Shown: positions 1 to 9,545, numbered from the stretch's first letter. The stretch is 64,000 bases of DNA from CAVRTM01 sp963696105 (GCA_963696105.1 CAVOIP010000005.1:1674001-1738000), one strand, 5' to 3'. The notes: generated by a model from the sequence alone, not told the origin. Program-made: numbers and translations.

Positions 1-1298
1 CTGCCGCGGCTCCCGGGCGCCGATGACCAGCGCAGGAGCCGCTGCTCGGCGTCGTCGAGCAGCCCGTCCGCGGCGCGGGCGAGGGCGTCGGGGTCGCCGA
101 GGAGCTGGAAGAGCACCGTGCGCGGGTCGAGCGCCGGCCACACCGTCGCGCAGTAGCGGCGGACCACGGCCGAGCGCGCCACGGCGTCCTGCACCCGGTC
201 GTCGGGGGAGTCGCCGGCCCGCTCCATCCGCAGGAGGACGGCGTGGGCGAGCCGGTGTGCCAGCATCTGGCGCGCGGCCTCGTAGCGGACGCCACGGGTG
301 CGCAGCTCCTCGACGATGTCGGCCACCTCGTGGGCGGGGACCCGCCACTTGTGCGCGCCGCGCGGCAGCACGAGAGGCTCGGTGGGGACGCTGACGTGGG
401 ACCACACGGCGCGGTGCAGCACTTCGGCCAGGCGCGAGTCCCCCTTGAGCACAGCGGTTTCCACGCTGTCGACGCCGCGGACCGGCACGCTGGCCAGCAG
501 CTCCTCGATGGTCGCGTGGCTGACCTCGACCTCGCCGAGGGCCGGGAGCACGGCGCCGATGTGGTCCAGGAACGCCCGGTTCGGGCCGATCACCAGGACG
601 CCGGCGCGGGCCAGCCGCTCCCGGAACGCGTAGAGCAGCCACGCCGCGCGGTGCAGCCCCACCGCGGTCTTGCCGGTGCCCGGCGCACCCTGCACGCAGA
701 TCGTCGTGGCCACGTCGGACCGGACGATGACGTCCTGTTCGGGCTGGATGGTCGCGACGATGTCGCGCATGGGGCCCTCGCGCGGGCGCTCGATCTCGCT
801 GGCGAGGATGTCGCTCGCCCCGGTCGCTTCGCCGGGGTCGGTCAGGTGCTCGTCCTCGTACGCCGTGAGCGTGCCCCGGTCGATGCCGAACCGGCGGCGC
901 AGCCGGACGTCCATCGGCGTGGTGCGCGAGGCGCGGTAGAAAGCAGTGGACACCTCGGCCCGCCAGTCGATGACCACCGGGTCGCCGGCGGCGTCGGCCA
1001 CGTGGCGTCGTCCGATGTACCAGCGCTCGGTGGCACCGACTGGTGCCGTGGCGGGGTCGGCGCCCCGGGGGACCCCTGCGTCGGCGCCACGGTCGATGCG
1101 GCCGAAGAAGAGCGTCGAGCTGGGGTCGTCCACCAGGGACTGAGCCCGCCGGTGGAGCGTGGCGGCGAGGAACTCGCTGGACACCCGGTCGCCGCCGTGC
1201 GCCTCGAGGGAGAGCGTCTGCTCGCGCATGCGGGCCAGCTCGGCCCGCGCCCGGGCGAGGTGCTCGCGCTCGCGCTGGAGCTCAGGAGCAACCGGCAT
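1..1298 (-). CDS. helD: HelD-type RNA polymerase-associated ATPase/helicase, N-terminal part
   Basis: Superfamily I (UvrD/Rep-like) ATPase of the HelD/HelR family, whose members bind RNA polymerase and use ATP to release stalled or drug-bound enzyme. Only the first 432 residues are in the window; the C-terminal helicase half lies beyond base 1, so this is an edge truncation and not a broken gene. Visible are a charged helical N-terminus (about residues 6-30, the usual coiled-coil arm), the block VIDWRAEVSTAFYRA near 109-123, and Walker A GAPGTGKT at 204-211. The ATG at 1298 is the first in-frame start and has GGAAGG upstream. It follows htrA on the same strand but a hairpin lies between them, so it is probably transcribed separately. 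Family confident; distinction between HelD and other HelD-like proteins less so. Confidence 0.88.
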   Translation of the reverse strand, partial: MPVAPELQREREHLARARAELARMREQTLSLEAHGGDRVSSEFLAATLHRRAQSLVDDPSSTLFFGRIDRGADAGVPRGADPATAPVGATERWYIGRRHVADAAGDPVVIDWRAEVSTAFYRASRTTPMDVRLRRRFGIDRGTLTAYEDEHLTDPGEATGASDILASEIERPREGPMRDIVATIQPEQDVIVRSDVATTICVQGAPGTGKTAVGLHRAAWLLYAFRERLARAGVLVIGPNRAFLDHIGAVLPALGEVEVSHATIEELLASVPVRGVDSVETAVLKGDSRLAEVLHRAVWSHVSVPTEPLVLPRGAHKWRVPAHEVADIVEELRTRGVRYEAARQMLAHRLAHAVLLRMERAGDSPDDRVQDAVARSAVVRRYCATVWPALDPRTVLFQLLGDPDALARAADGLLDDAEQRLLRWSSAPGSRG

Positions 1299-1387
1299 GA
1301 CGACAACGGCCTTCCGCGGGCAGGTGCAGGGGGTGAGCCGTGCAGCCTAGCCGGGGAAGGCCGTGGCCGGTAGCAACAGGCGGTGGG

Positions 1388-1405
1388 GCGCTCCCGCAGG
1401 AGCGC
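1388..1405 (-). terminator. hairpin downstream of the HtrA-type protease gene
   Basis: Perfect 7-bp inverted repeat GCGCTCC/GGAGCGC with a CGCA loop, about 43 bases after the htrA stop in its reading direction. There is no T-run, as is common in high-GC actinomycetes, so a terminator role is inferred from position and stem strength. Confidence 0.4.
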
Positions 1406-1447
1406 TCACGCCTGTCGCTGTGCCGCTCCGGGCTCCAGCCGGCGTGG

Positions 1448-2824
1448 TTACTGGTTGGAGCTGGGCTTGCTGGCCAGGGTGACCTGGACGTCCTTGCGCT
1501 GACCGTCGCGCACGATGGTGAGCTTGGCCGTGTCGCCGACGCCCCGCTCGCGCACCTGGGCCACGAGCGACAGTCCGCTGTCGACCGGCTCGCCGTCGAC
1601 CGCGATGATCGCATCGCCCCGCTGCAGGCCCGCCTTGGCCGCCGGGGTTCCGCCGACGACGGCGGTGACGGAGGCGGCCGCGCGCGCGGCAGAGCCGTCC
1701 TTGACGCTGTCGTCCTGGGTGCTCACCCCGAGGTAGGCGTGCTCCGCCTTGCCGTGGGCGACCAGCTGGTCGGCGATGGATGTCACCTCGTTGACCGGGA
1801 TCGCGAAGCCGATGCCGATGTTGCCGCTCTGACCGCCGGTGTCGGAGGAGCCGACCGAGGCGATCGAGGAGTTGATGCCCACCAGCTGGCCGCTGGCGTT
1901 GACCAGGGCGCCACCGCTGTTGCCGGGGTTGATGGCCGCACTCGTCTGGATCGCGTTGGTCACGACGGGCTCGCCCTGCTGCTGGTTCTGCCCGAACGGG
2001 TCCTGGCTCGGGCTCTGCTCCTGGCTGGTGGTCACAGGGCGGTTGAGCGCGCTGACGATGCCGGTCGTGACGGTGCCGGCCAGGCCGAGCGGGTTGCCCA
2101 CGGCCATGACCGGGTCGCCGACCTTGAGCGTGTCGGCGTTGCCGGTGCGGATCGGGACCAGGTTGGACGGCGCGTTCTGCATCTGGATGACGGCGAGGTC
2201 CGTGGAGGGGTCGGTGCCGACGACGCTGGCGCCGTAGGTGCGCCCGTCCGTCAGTGTCACCGAGAGCTGGGACTGGTCGCCGGCTCCCGTCACGACGTGG
2301 TTGTTGGTCACGATGCGGCCCTTGCCGTCGATGATCACCCCGGAGCCCTGGGCGCCGCCCTGCTGGCTCTTGACCGTGATGGACACGACGCTGGGGGAGA
2401 CCGCCGCCGCCGTGGCGCTCCAGTTGGGTGCCTGCGGGTTGGCCTGGGCCACGGGCGCGGTCTGGGTCAGCTGGCTGGTGGCCGCCGTGGGTGCGCTGGC
2501 GCTGTCCGCTGTCACGTCGCCGTGGGTGACCGCATAGGTCGTGCCGCTGGCCAGGACCGCCGCCAGCGCGGCGACCGAGCCGATCTCGGTCCAGCGGCGG
2601 CGTCGCGGCGGGGCCTCCATGGTGGAGCCGGTCCCGGCGCCGCCGGGACCCCCCGGGGACGACTGCTGCGGGGAAGCGGCGGGCTGTGGCGGGTACGACG
2701 GGGCGCCGGCTCCGGCGTACGAAGCCTCGTGGCGCGACGGTTCGCCGTACCAGAGCGGCTGGGTCGGCTGCTGCGGCGACGGCTCCGGCTGCTGGGGGGA
2801 GTCTGGCGTGGGTGTCTGCGACAT
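1448..2824 (-). CDS. HtrA/DegP-type membrane-anchored serine protease with PDZ domain
   Basis: Trypsin-like envelope protease of the HtrA family that degrades or refolds damaged exported proteins. The 458-residue protein has a Pro/Gln-rich cytoplasmic N-terminus (1-75), one membrane segment (about 80-100), a protease domain with His176 (NNHVV), Asp209 (STDLAVI) and Ser303 (NPGNSGGAL), and a C-terminal PDZ domain starting near the VVGGTPAAKAGL stretch. All three catalytic residues are present. The start at 2824 (MSQTPTPDS) was chosen over an upstream in-frame ATG because GAAGGAG sits just before it. It lies 50 bp after the sensor kinase stop, giving the order regulator-kinase-HtrA seen for mprA-mprB-pepD of mycobacteria, so it is probably the output gene of that envelope-stress system. 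Confidence 0.92.
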   Translation of the reverse strand: MSQTPTPDSPQQPEPSPQQPTQPLWYGEPSRHEASYAGAGAPSYPPQPAASPQQSSPGGPGGAGTGSTMEAPPRRRRWTEIGSVAALAAVLASGTTYAVTHGDVTADSASAPTAATSQLTQTAPVAQANPQAPNWSATAAAVSPSVVSITVKSQQGGAQGSGVIIDGKGRIVTNNHVVTGAGDQSQLSVTLTDGRTYGASVVGTDPSTDLAVIQMQNAPSNLVPIRTGNADTLKVGDPVMAVGNPLGLAGTVTTGIVSALNRPVTTSQEQSPSQDPFGQNQQQGEPVVTNAIQTSAAINPGNSGGALVNASGQLVGINSSIASVGSSDTGGQSGNIGIGFAIPVNEVTSIADQLVAHGKAEHAYLGVSTQDDSVKDGSAARAAASVTAVVGGTPAAKAGLQRGDAIIAVDGEPVDSGLSLVAQVRERGVGDTAKLTIVRDGQRKDVQVTLASKPSSNQ

Positions 2825-2874
2825 CGGGGTGGGCTCCTTCGGAGGGTGGTGACAACTACCCAACCTCATGGGGG

Positions 2875-4375
2875 TCAAACGACGCTGTGCGGTTGCTGGG
2901 AGTTTGCTGTGGGCAGGTCCACGACGAAGGTCGCGCCTCCGCCGGGGGTCTGCGCGACCCCGACCTGGCCGCGGTGCGCCGCGACGACCGCCGCCACGAT
3001 GGCCAGGCCCAGCCCGCTGCCACCGCCCTTGCCGCGCACACGGGAGGGGTCGGCGCGGTAGAAGCGCTCGAACACCCGGCGGGCCTTGGCCGGGTCCACG
3101 CCCGGCCCGTGGTCACGCACCTGGATCTCGGCGCGGCCGGGAGCCGGGCTGCCGACGGCGATCTCGACCGGGGTGCCCTCAGGGGTGTGGTTGATGGCGT
3201 TGCCGACCAGGTTGGTGAGCACCTGCCGCAGTCGCGCGTCGTCGGCCTGGACGACGGTCGGGGCCAGGTCGCCGCCGAGGCCGAGGACGGTGACCGTCCT
3301 GGCCGGGTCGAGGGCACGGGCGTCCTGGGCGGCGTCGGCCACGAGCACGGTGAGGTCCACAGGGGCGAACTGCATCGGCCGCTGGTCGTCCAGCCGGGCC
3401 AGCAGCAGCAGGTCCTGGACGAGTCCGCCCATCCGGGTGGCCTCGTCCTCGATCCGCCGCATCGCGGTGGCCACGTCCTCGGGCGTGTTCACGGCGCCCT
3501 GGCGGAACAGCTCGGCATAGCCCCGCACCGCCGCGAGCGGGGTCCGCAGCTCGTGCGAGGCGTCGGCGACGAACTGCCGCATCCGTTCCTCGGAGGCCTC
3601 ACGGACGGCGAACGACTGCTCGATCTGGGCGAGCATGACGTTCAGCGAGGTCGACAGGCTGCTGACCTCGTCCTGGGCGGTGCGTTCGGGGATCGCGCCG
3701 GGTCAGGTCGCCCGCGGCGATGGCCGCGGCGGTGTCCTCGATCTGGGTGAGCGGCCGGAAGGCGCGGCGTACGCCGTACCAGGCGGTGATCGCGCAGGCG
3801 ACCATCACGGCGGCGTCGATGAGGATGGCCCAGTTGCGCATGTCGCGCACCGAGGTGTCGACGTTGTCGAGCGACACGGCGACCGCGTAGGTGGCGATGT
3901 TGGCGTCCGTCGCCCCGGCGATCACGCGCCAGCGGGCGTCGCCGTCGTCGGTCGACCCGACGGTGAAGGGCTTGTGCGTGCGCACCCGCGGGTCGTTGAT
4001 GGCCAGGCGCGGGATGTCCGGGTGCTGGTGCCGTTCGGCGGTCGAGGGCGGCCCGAAGATGACGGCGTCGCCGTTGGCCGGCATGAAGCGCACCGCGTAG
4101 CTCGTCGGGAGGGTGCCCGGACGGTTGCTGCGCAGCTGGTCCAGTGCCTGGGAGGCGGTCGGTACGGCGGCCTGGGCCAGGTCGCGGTCGACCGCGGTCA
4201 TCAGCGAGCGCTTCATCAGGACGATCGTGGTCAGGCCGGTGAGCGTCAGGGCGGTGAAGAGCAGCACGAGCACCACCGCCACCAACCGGACCCGCAGCGG
4301 CATCGAGTCGAGGGAGCGCGCAGCGCCGGGGCTGGTGCGTGCAGGCGTGGCGAGGGTGGCCGAAGCGGCCGTCAT
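2875..4375 (-). pseudogene. HAMP-domain sensor histidine kinase, frameshifted
   Basis: Membrane sensor kinase partner of the adjacent response regulator. The span is 1501 bases, one more than 500 codons. Frame 1 gives MTAASATL..., first membrane segment near VAVVLVLLFTALTLTGL, an extracytoplasmic loop, a second segment near AVMVACAITAWYGV and the HAMP start RRAFRPLTQIEDTAAAI. Reading then breaks: with the C at about 3694 removed, the text continues as RRIPERTAQDEVSSLSTSLN into the dimerisation box FVADASHELRTPL, the N box NLVGNAINHTPEG, DHGPGVD and GSGLGLAIVAA, all intact. As written the product would be two fragments. The start ATG overlaps the regulator stop (ATGA). A sequencing insertion and a genuine frameshift are equally consistent with the bases. 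Confidence 0.85.
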
Positions 4376-5079
4376 ACGGACTCGGGGGGCAGGCGCAGGA
4401 CGTAACCGACGCCGCGCTTGGTGTGGATCAGCGGCGGCTCCTCCACGTCGATCTTGCGGCGCAGGTAGGAGATGTAGGACTCCACGATCCCGGACTCGCC
4501 CCGGAAGTCGTAGTCCCAGACGTGGTCCAGGATCTGGGCCTTGGACAGCACGCGGTTGGGGTTGAGCATGAGGTAGCGGAGCAGCTTGAACTCGGTCGGC
4601 GACACGTCGATCACCCGGCGGCCGCGGCGGACCTCGTGCGAGTCCTCGTCGAGCTGCAGGTCGGCGAACGTCATGGTGCCCTCGTCGGCCACCTCACCCC
4701 GGGTACGCCGCAGAACCGCACGGATCCGGGCGACGACCTCCTCGAGGCTGAACGGCTTGGTGACGTAGTCGTCACCGCCCACGGTCAGGCCCTTGACCTT
4801 GTCGTCGAGGGAGTCCCGGGCGGTGACGAAGACGATCGGCAGGACGCGCCCGCTGTCGCGCAGTCGGCGGGTGACGGTGAAGCCGTCCATGTCCGGGAGC
4901 ATCACGTCGAGCACGACCAGGTCGAGCTGGTGCTCGGCGGCCTGCTTGAGGGCGGCGGCGCCGTCACCGGCCACGTGGACCTCGAAGCCGGCGAAGCGCA
5001 GGGACGTGGCAAGGAGCTCTCGGATGTTGGGCTCGTCCTCGACGACGAGGAGCCGGGCCTCCGGCACAGTGGCGGTCAC
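4372..5079 (-). CDS. OmpR/PhoB-family response regulator
   Basis: DNA-binding response regulator of 235 residues. The receiver domain has the acidic pair in VVEDEPNIRELL, the phosphoacceptor Asp in LVVLDVMLPDMDGF, the Thr of VTARD and the Lys of VTKPFSLEE. The C-terminal winged helix shows VSPTEFKLLRYLMLNPNRVL and the YISYLRRKID recognition region. GTG at 5079 is used because the ATG 8 bases upstream runs into a stop after three codons in another frame. It heads the operon regulator, kinase (ATGA overlap), HtrA. Receiver details (LRFAGFEV, VGGDDYVTKPFSLEEVVAR) look closest to the TrcR type, while gene order looks like mprAB-pepD, so a precise orthologue name is withheld. Confidence 0.93.
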   Translation of the reverse strand: MTATVPEARLLVVEDEPNIRELLATSLRFAGFEVHVAGDGAAALKQAAEHQLDLVVLDVMLPDMDGFTVTRRLRDSGRVLPIVFVTARDSLDDKVKGLTVGGDDYVTKPFSLEEVVARIRAVLRRTRGEVADEGTMTFADLQLDEDSHEVRRGRRVIDVSPTEFKLLRYLMLNPNRVLSKAQILDHVWDYDFRGESGIVESYISYLRRKIDVEEPPLIHTKRGVGYVLRLPPESV

Positions 5080-5133
5080 GGTGCCATCGTGGCTCCGCTC
5101 CCTGAGAGTTCGCTGGGAGCCTGCGGACCCGTC

Positions 5134-5814
5134 TCAGGAGGGCTTCGGGGCCTCGGCGACCGCGAGCGCATCCCAGTCGGCGGTGAGCAGCGCGCGCGGG
5201 TCGTCGGCGACCAGCACCGCCCCGGCGCCCTCGAGCTCGTCCACGCCGAAGCCACCGGTGCGCACCCCGACGCACGGCGCGCCCATGCGGGCCGCGGCCT
5301 CGATGTCGAAGGTGGAGTCGCCGACCATGATCGCGCTGGTGCCGCCGGCCTTCGTCAGGGCCGTCTCGGGGATGGAGGGCTCCGGCTTGGACTCGCTGGT
5401 CTCCTCCGAGGTGGTCACCGCATCGAGCAGGTCGCCGACCCCGAGCAGCTCGACCGCCTGCTCGGTGTGCTGGGGCTTGCCCGAGGAGGCCAGCGCTACG
5501 CGGAAGCCGCGGTCCTTCAGCAGGCGCACGAGGTCGGCCGCCCCCGGCAGGGGCATCACCTCGGGGCGCAGCGGCTCGTACTCCTCCAGCCAGCGCTGGC
5601 GCAGGTCGTCCCCGTGACGCTGCTCCACCTCGTCCCCGGCGACGGCAGCGACGAGCTTGTCGCCGCCCATGCCGATGGCGCGGTGGACCTCCCACAGCGG
5701 CACGTCGATGTCGAGGCTGCGGAAGGCCCGCGCCCACGCGAGGGCGTGGTGGTAGGTGGTGTCGACCAGGGTGCCGTCGACGTCGAGCAGGACGGTGTCG
5801 TGACGTGGGCTCAT
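5134..5814 (-). CDS. HAD-superfamily hydrolase (phosphoglycolate phosphatase / phosphatase-like)
   Basis: Cytoplasmic HAD phosphatase of 226 residues. Motif I DVDGTLVDT carries the nucleophile Asp and the second catalytic Asp, motif II is LASSGKPQHTEQ, the Lys of motif III lies in ESKPEPS, and motif IV is MVGDSTFDIEAAARMG. A helical cap follows motif I, as in phosphoglycolate phosphatase and beta-phosphoglucomutase-like enzymes, so the substrate is probably a small phosphorylated metabolite but cannot be named. The ATG at 5814 directly precedes SPRHDTVLLDVDGT and was preferred over longer in-frame starts. It follows the XPB helicase gene on the same strand by 70 bp. Confidence 0.85.
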   Translation of the reverse strand: MSPRHDTVLLDVDGTLVDTTYHHALAWARAFRSLDIDVPLWEVHRAIGMGGDKLVAAVAGDEVEQRHGDDLRQRWLEEYEPLRPEVMPLPGAADLVRLLKDRGFRVALASSGKPQHTEQAVELLGVGDLLDAVTTSEETSESKPEPSIPETALTKAGGTSAIMVGDSTFDIEAAARMGAPCVGVRTGGFGVDELEGAGAVLVADDPRALLTADWDALAVAEAPKPS

Positions 5815-5884
5815 GACGGTGCCATTACCCAGGCACCGCCCGGTCTGCACCTGGCCCGGCGCGAGACCGGCCGCGCGGCAGCGG

Positions 5885-7573
5885 TCAGACGGTGTCGCTG
5901 GGCTCGCTGGGCTCGCTCGGCTCGGTCGGCCCGGCCGGGCGGAGGATGTCGTCGGCGTCGACGATCCGGTAGGAGTAGCCCTGCTCGGCGAGGAACCGCT
6001 GCCGGTGGGCGGCGAAGTCCGCGTCGACGGTGTCGCGGGAGACCACCGTGTAGAAGTGCGCGGTGCGACCGTCGCCCTTGGGCCGCAGCACCCGGCCGAG
6101 GCGCTGGGCCTCCTCCTGGCGGGAGCCGAACGTGCCGGAGACCTGGATGGCGATGCTGGCCTCGGGCAGGTCGATCGAGAAGTTCGCGACCTTGCTCACC
6201 ACGAGCAGCCCGATCTCGCCGGCGCGGAACTGCTGGAAGAGCTTCTGCCGTACGGCGACGGTGGTCTCCCCGGTGATCAGGTCGGCGTCCAGCCGCCCGG
6301 CGAGGGTGTCCAGCTGGTCGAGGTACTGACCGATCACGAGGGTGGGCTCGCCGCGGTGCTTCTCGACCAGGGCCTGGACGACGGCGTTCTTGCTGTCGCT
6401 GGTGGAGCCCAGGCGGTAGCGGTCCTCGGCCTCGGCCATGGCGTAGGTCATCCGCTCGGCGTCCGGCAGGGTGACCCGGACCTCGACGCAGTCGGCCGGC
6501 GCGATGTAGCCCTGGGCCTCGATGTCCTTCCACGGCGCGTCGAACCGCTTGGGCCCGATCAGGCTGAAGACGTCGGCCTCGCGCCCGTCCTCGCGCACCA
6601 GGGTGGCGGTGAGGCCGAGGCGCCGGCGGGCCTGGAGGTCGGCCGTCATGCGGAAGATCGGCGCCGGCAGCAGGTGGACCTCGTCGTACAGGATGAGGCC
6701 CCAGTCGCGGGCGTCGAGCAGGTCGAGGTGGGGGTAGACGCCCTTGCGCTTGGTCGTCAGCACCTGGTAGGTCGCGATCGTGACGGGGCGGATCTCCTTG
6801 CGGGCACCGGAGTACTCGCCGATCTCGTCCTCGGTCAGGGTGGTCCGCCGCAGCAGCTCGTCACGCCACTGCCGCGCCGAGACGGTGTTGGTGACCAGGA
6901 TCAGCGTCGTCGCCGCGGCCTTGGCCATGGCGCCGGCACCCACGAGGGTCTTGCCCGCCCCGCAGGGCAGGACGACCACACCCGAGCCGCCGTGCCAGAA
7001 CCCGTCGACCGCCTGCTGCTGGTAGGGCCGCAGCGACCACTCGGCCTCGTCCAGCGCGATCGGGTGCGCCTCGCCGTCGACGTAGCCGGCGAGGTCCTCG
7101 GCCGGCCAGCCGACCTTGAGCAGCTGCTGCTTGAGGTGGCCGCGCTCGGAGGGGTGGACCAGCACGGTGGAGTCGTCGAGGCGCTCGCCGAGCAGCGGCT
7201 GGATCCGCTTGTGTCGCAGGACCTCCTCCAGCACGGGACGGTCGGTGCTGTGCAGCACGAGCCGGTCGCCGTCCTTCTCCAGCGTCAGGCGGCCGTAGCG
7301 GTCCATCGTGTCGGCGACGTCGACCAGCAGCGCGTGCGGGACGGCGTAGCGGCTGTAGGTGATCAGGGCGTTGACGACCTGCTCGGCGTCGTGCCCGGCG
7401 GCGCGGGCGTTCCACAGGCCGAGTGGGGTGAGCCGGTAGGTGTGGACGTGCTCCGGTGCCCGTTCGAGCTCGGCGAACGGCGCGATGGCCCGGCGTGCGG
7501 CCTCGGCATCGGCGTGCTCGACCTCGAGCAGGAGGGTCTTGTCGCTCTGGACGATCAGGGGTCCGTCAGTCAT
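5885..7573 (-). CDS. DNA repair helicase XPB (ERCC3-like)
   Basis: Superfamily II 3'-5' DNA helicase related to eukaryotic XPB and to mycobacterial ercc3, with a presumed role in DNA repair. The 562-residue protein has an N-terminal damage-recognition-like region (1-170), the Q/motif I region LRPYQQQAVDGFW and PCGAGKT (203-209), the DEVH box near 297-300, motif III GLTATLVREDGR, and the second RecA lobe ending in motif VI QEEAQRLGRVLRPKG. ATG at 7573 begins MTDGPLIVQSD. The short C-terminal tail is a TEPSEPSEPS repeat. The related helicase-associated protein at 10105-12408 is nearby, as next to M. tuberculosis ercc3, though four genes now separate them. Confidence 0.95.
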   Translation of the reverse strand: MTDGPLIVQSDKTLLLEVEHADAEAARRAIAPFAELERAPEHVHTYRLTPLGLWNARAAGHDAEQVVNALITYSRYAVPHALLVDVADTMDRYGRLTLEKDGDRLVLHSTDRPVLEEVLRHKRIQPLLGERLDDSTVLVHPSERGHLKQQLLKVGWPAEDLAGYVDGEAHPIALDEAEWSLRPYQQQAVDGFWHGGSGVVVLPCGAGKTLVGAGAMAKAAATTLILVTNTVSARQWRDELLRRTTLTEDEIGEYSGARKEIRPVTIATYQVLTTKRKGVYPHLDLLDARDWGLILYDEVHLLPAPIFRMTADLQARRRLGLTATLVREDGREADVFSLIGPKRFDAPWKDIEAQGYIAPADCVEVRVTLPDAERMTYAMAEAEDRYRLGSTSDSKNAVVQALVEKHRGEPTLVIGQYLDQLDTLAGRLDADLITGETTVAVRQKLFQQFRAGEIGLLVVSKVANFSIDLPEASIAIQVSGTFGSRQEEAQRLGRVLRPKGDGRTAHFYTVVSRDTVDADFAAHRQRFLAEQGYSYRIVDADDILRPAGPTEPSEPSEPSDTV

Positions 7574-7634
7574 GGTGTCTGCACCAACACGCCGGGGCGG
7601 AAGGGTGTTCCCCGGCCTTGCCCCCTCACGACGC

Positions 7635-8441
7635 TCAGTAGGTGCCCGAGAAGTCGCTGTTGTTGGTGTTGAAGGCACCCGAGGCGATCGCCGCGACCAG
7701 CCCGATCGCGGCCAGGATGGTGAGGACGAGGGCGATGATCGACATGATCTGGCCGGCCTTGACCTGCCCGAGGCCGGTGAGGCCGCCACCGGAGGCGACG
7801 ATCTCGCGCTTGGCCCCCGGGGCCAGTACGAGCGCGACGATGGCGGGGATCACCCCGGCGCCCAGGCAGCAGAAGAGCACCAGGGACGCGATGCCCAGCA
7901 CGAGCACCGCGGTGGCCCTGCCGGAGGTCAGGCCCCACGGCTTGGCGGAGGGGTCCCTGTACGGCGACGGGCCCGCATGGCTGGGATCGGGGAAGGCCGG
8001 CTCGGAGGGTCCGTAGTACGGCTGCTGCCCGTACGGCGGCTGCTGCGGGTACGGCTGCTGCGGGCCGTACGCGCCCGACGGCGCGCCCTGCTGGTGCTCC
8101 TCGCGCGCGGCGGCCGCCTCCTTGTCGTAGGCGTAGGGGTTCGGCCGCTCGGAGGAGGCGGGCTGCTGGCCGTACGGCGAGGGTGCGGCGTACGGGGACG
8201 GTGCGGCGTAGGGCGAGCCTGACGGCGGACCGGGCGGGGCCGGCGGCGGGGCGTCGTGCGGCGCCGCCGGCGGCTCGGGGATCGAGGCGGTCGGATCGGA
8301 CCAGATCGGCGCTGTGGGGTCGTCGTGCCGGGGCTCCTCGCGGGAGGCCCCGCCGTCCCCGCCGGTGCCGGCGCTGCCGGGGGTGCCGGCGGTGCCGGCG
8401 CGCTCGTCGCGCTCGCCGGTGCCGTTCGTGGGCTCGCTCAT
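7635..8441 (-). CDS. Pro/Ala/Tyr-rich DUF4190-type membrane protein
   Basis: A 268-residue protein with a long low-complexity N-terminus (about 1-165) made of Pro, Gly, Ala, Tyr and Gln with repeated PYAAPSPYG-like units, then two hydrophobic segments (VLVLGIASLVLFCCLGAGVI and SIIALVLTILAAIGLVAAIA) separated by a short polar loop. This is the usual shape of DUF4190 proteins of actinobacteria: a disordered cytoplasmic tail plus a two-helix membrane hairpin. No catalytic motif is visible and function is unknown. ATG at 8441. It lies 61 bp upstream of the XPB start on the same strand. Confidence 0.8.
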   Translation of the reverse strand: MSEPTNGTGERDERAGTAGTPGSAGTGGDGGASREEPRHDDPTAPIWSDPTASIPEPPAAPHDAPPPAPPGPPSGSPYAAPSPYAAPSPYGQQPASSERPNPYAYDKEAAAAREEHQQGAPSGAYGPQQPYPQQPPYGQQPYYGPSEPAFPDPSHAGPSPYRDPSAKPWGLTSGRATAVLVLGIASLVLFCCLGAGVIPAIVALVLAPGAKREIVASGGGLTGLGQVKAGQIMSIIALVLTILAAIGLVAAIASGAFNTNNSDFSGTY

Positions 8442-8609
8442 CCGCTGTGCCTTCCCGGTGGTGGCCCGTCTTTCCGGGCGGTTCGCTCAATCTAGCAACG
8501 CCCGGTGTGCTCGTCCGGTGACCGCCGATGCGGCCGGACGCGGCCGGCGCCCGGGAGCCCGGCGGCGTACCGCGTCCTGACAGGATGGGCGCCGACCAGG
8601 AGGTGGACG

Positions 8610-9545
8610 ATGCGACGACCGCAGCGGGAGCCGAGGAGTGGCCTGCCGGAGCGCGTGACGATCTACGAGGTGGGTCCGCGCGACGGCCTGCAGAACGAGA
8701 AGACGGTGGTGCGGGCGGCCGTGAAGGCCGAGTTCGTGCGCCGACTGGTCGCCGCCGGCCTCGGCACCGTGGAGACCACCTCGTTCGTGCCGTCCGCGTG
8801 GGTGCCGCAGCTCGCGGACGCCGAGGAGCTGCTCGGACTGCTCGGCGACGAGGGCCTCGGTGTGCGCCGGCCGGTGCTCGTGCCCAACGAGAAGGGCCTG
8901 GACCGGGCGCTCGGGCTCGGCGTCTCGGCCGTCGCGATCTTCGGCAGTGCCACCGAGACCTTCGCCCGCAAGAACCTCAACCGCAGCGTGGAGGCGTCCG
9001 TGGCGATGTTCGCCCCGGTGGTGGAGCGGGCCCGCGCCGAGGGGGTGTGGGTGAGGGCGTACGTCTCGATGTGCTTCGGCGACCCGTGGGAGGGCGACGT
9101 GCCGGTCGCCCAGGTGGTCGACGTCGCCCAGCGCCTCATGGACCTCGGCTGCGACCAGCTGAGCATCGGCGACACCATCGGCGTCGGGACCACCGGCCAC
9201 GTGCACCGGCTGCTGGAGGCGCTCGACGTCCGGGGTATCGGCCCGGACCGGGTCGGCGTGCACTTCCACGACACCTACGGGCAGGCGCTGGCCAACACCC
9301 TGGCCGCGCTCGCCGACGGCGTCACCGTCGTCGATGCCTCCACCGGTGGCCTGGGCGGGTGTCCCTATGCGCGCAGCGCCACCGGCAACCTGGCCACCGA
9401 GGACCTCGTCTGGGCGCTGGACGGCCTGGGCATCGAGACCGGCGTCGACCTCGACGCGCTGGTGGCGACCAGCGTCTGGATGGCCGGGCAGCTGGGCCGC
9501 CCGTCGCCCTCGCGGGTGGTCAAGGCGCTGGGGGGTGGGTCGTGA
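8610..9545 (+). CDS. mvaB: hydroxymethylglutaryl-CoA lyase
   Basis: TIM-barrel lyase that splits HMG-CoA to acetoacetate and acetyl-CoA, the last step of leucine degradation. The 311-residue protein has the N-terminal GPRDGLQNE motif (22-30) with the metal-binding Asp, HFHDTYGQALAN near 218-229 with metal-binding His residues, and the signature GLGGCPYA with the catalytic Cys near 251. The loop after it reads ARSATGN where typical lyases have AxGAxGN. ATG at 8610 was chosen over longer upstream starts because AGGAGGT precedes it. The stop overlaps the GTG of the following acetyltransferase. No other leucine-degradation genes are visible beside it. Confidence 0.9.
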   Translation: MRRPQREPRSGLPERVTIYEVGPRDGLQNEKTVVRAAVKAEFVRRLVAAGLGTVETTSFVPSAWVPQLADAEELLGLLGDEGLGVRRPVLVPNEKGLDRALGLGVSAVAIFGSATETFARKNLNRSVEASVAMFAPVVERARAEGVWVRAYVSMCFGDPWEGDVPVAQVVDVAQRLMDLGCDQLSIGDTIGVGTTGHVHRLLEALDVRGIGPDRVGVHFHDTYGQALANTLAALADGVTVVDASTGGLGGCPYARSATGNLATEDLVWALDGLGIETGVDLDALVATSVWMAGQLGRPSPSRVVKALGGGS

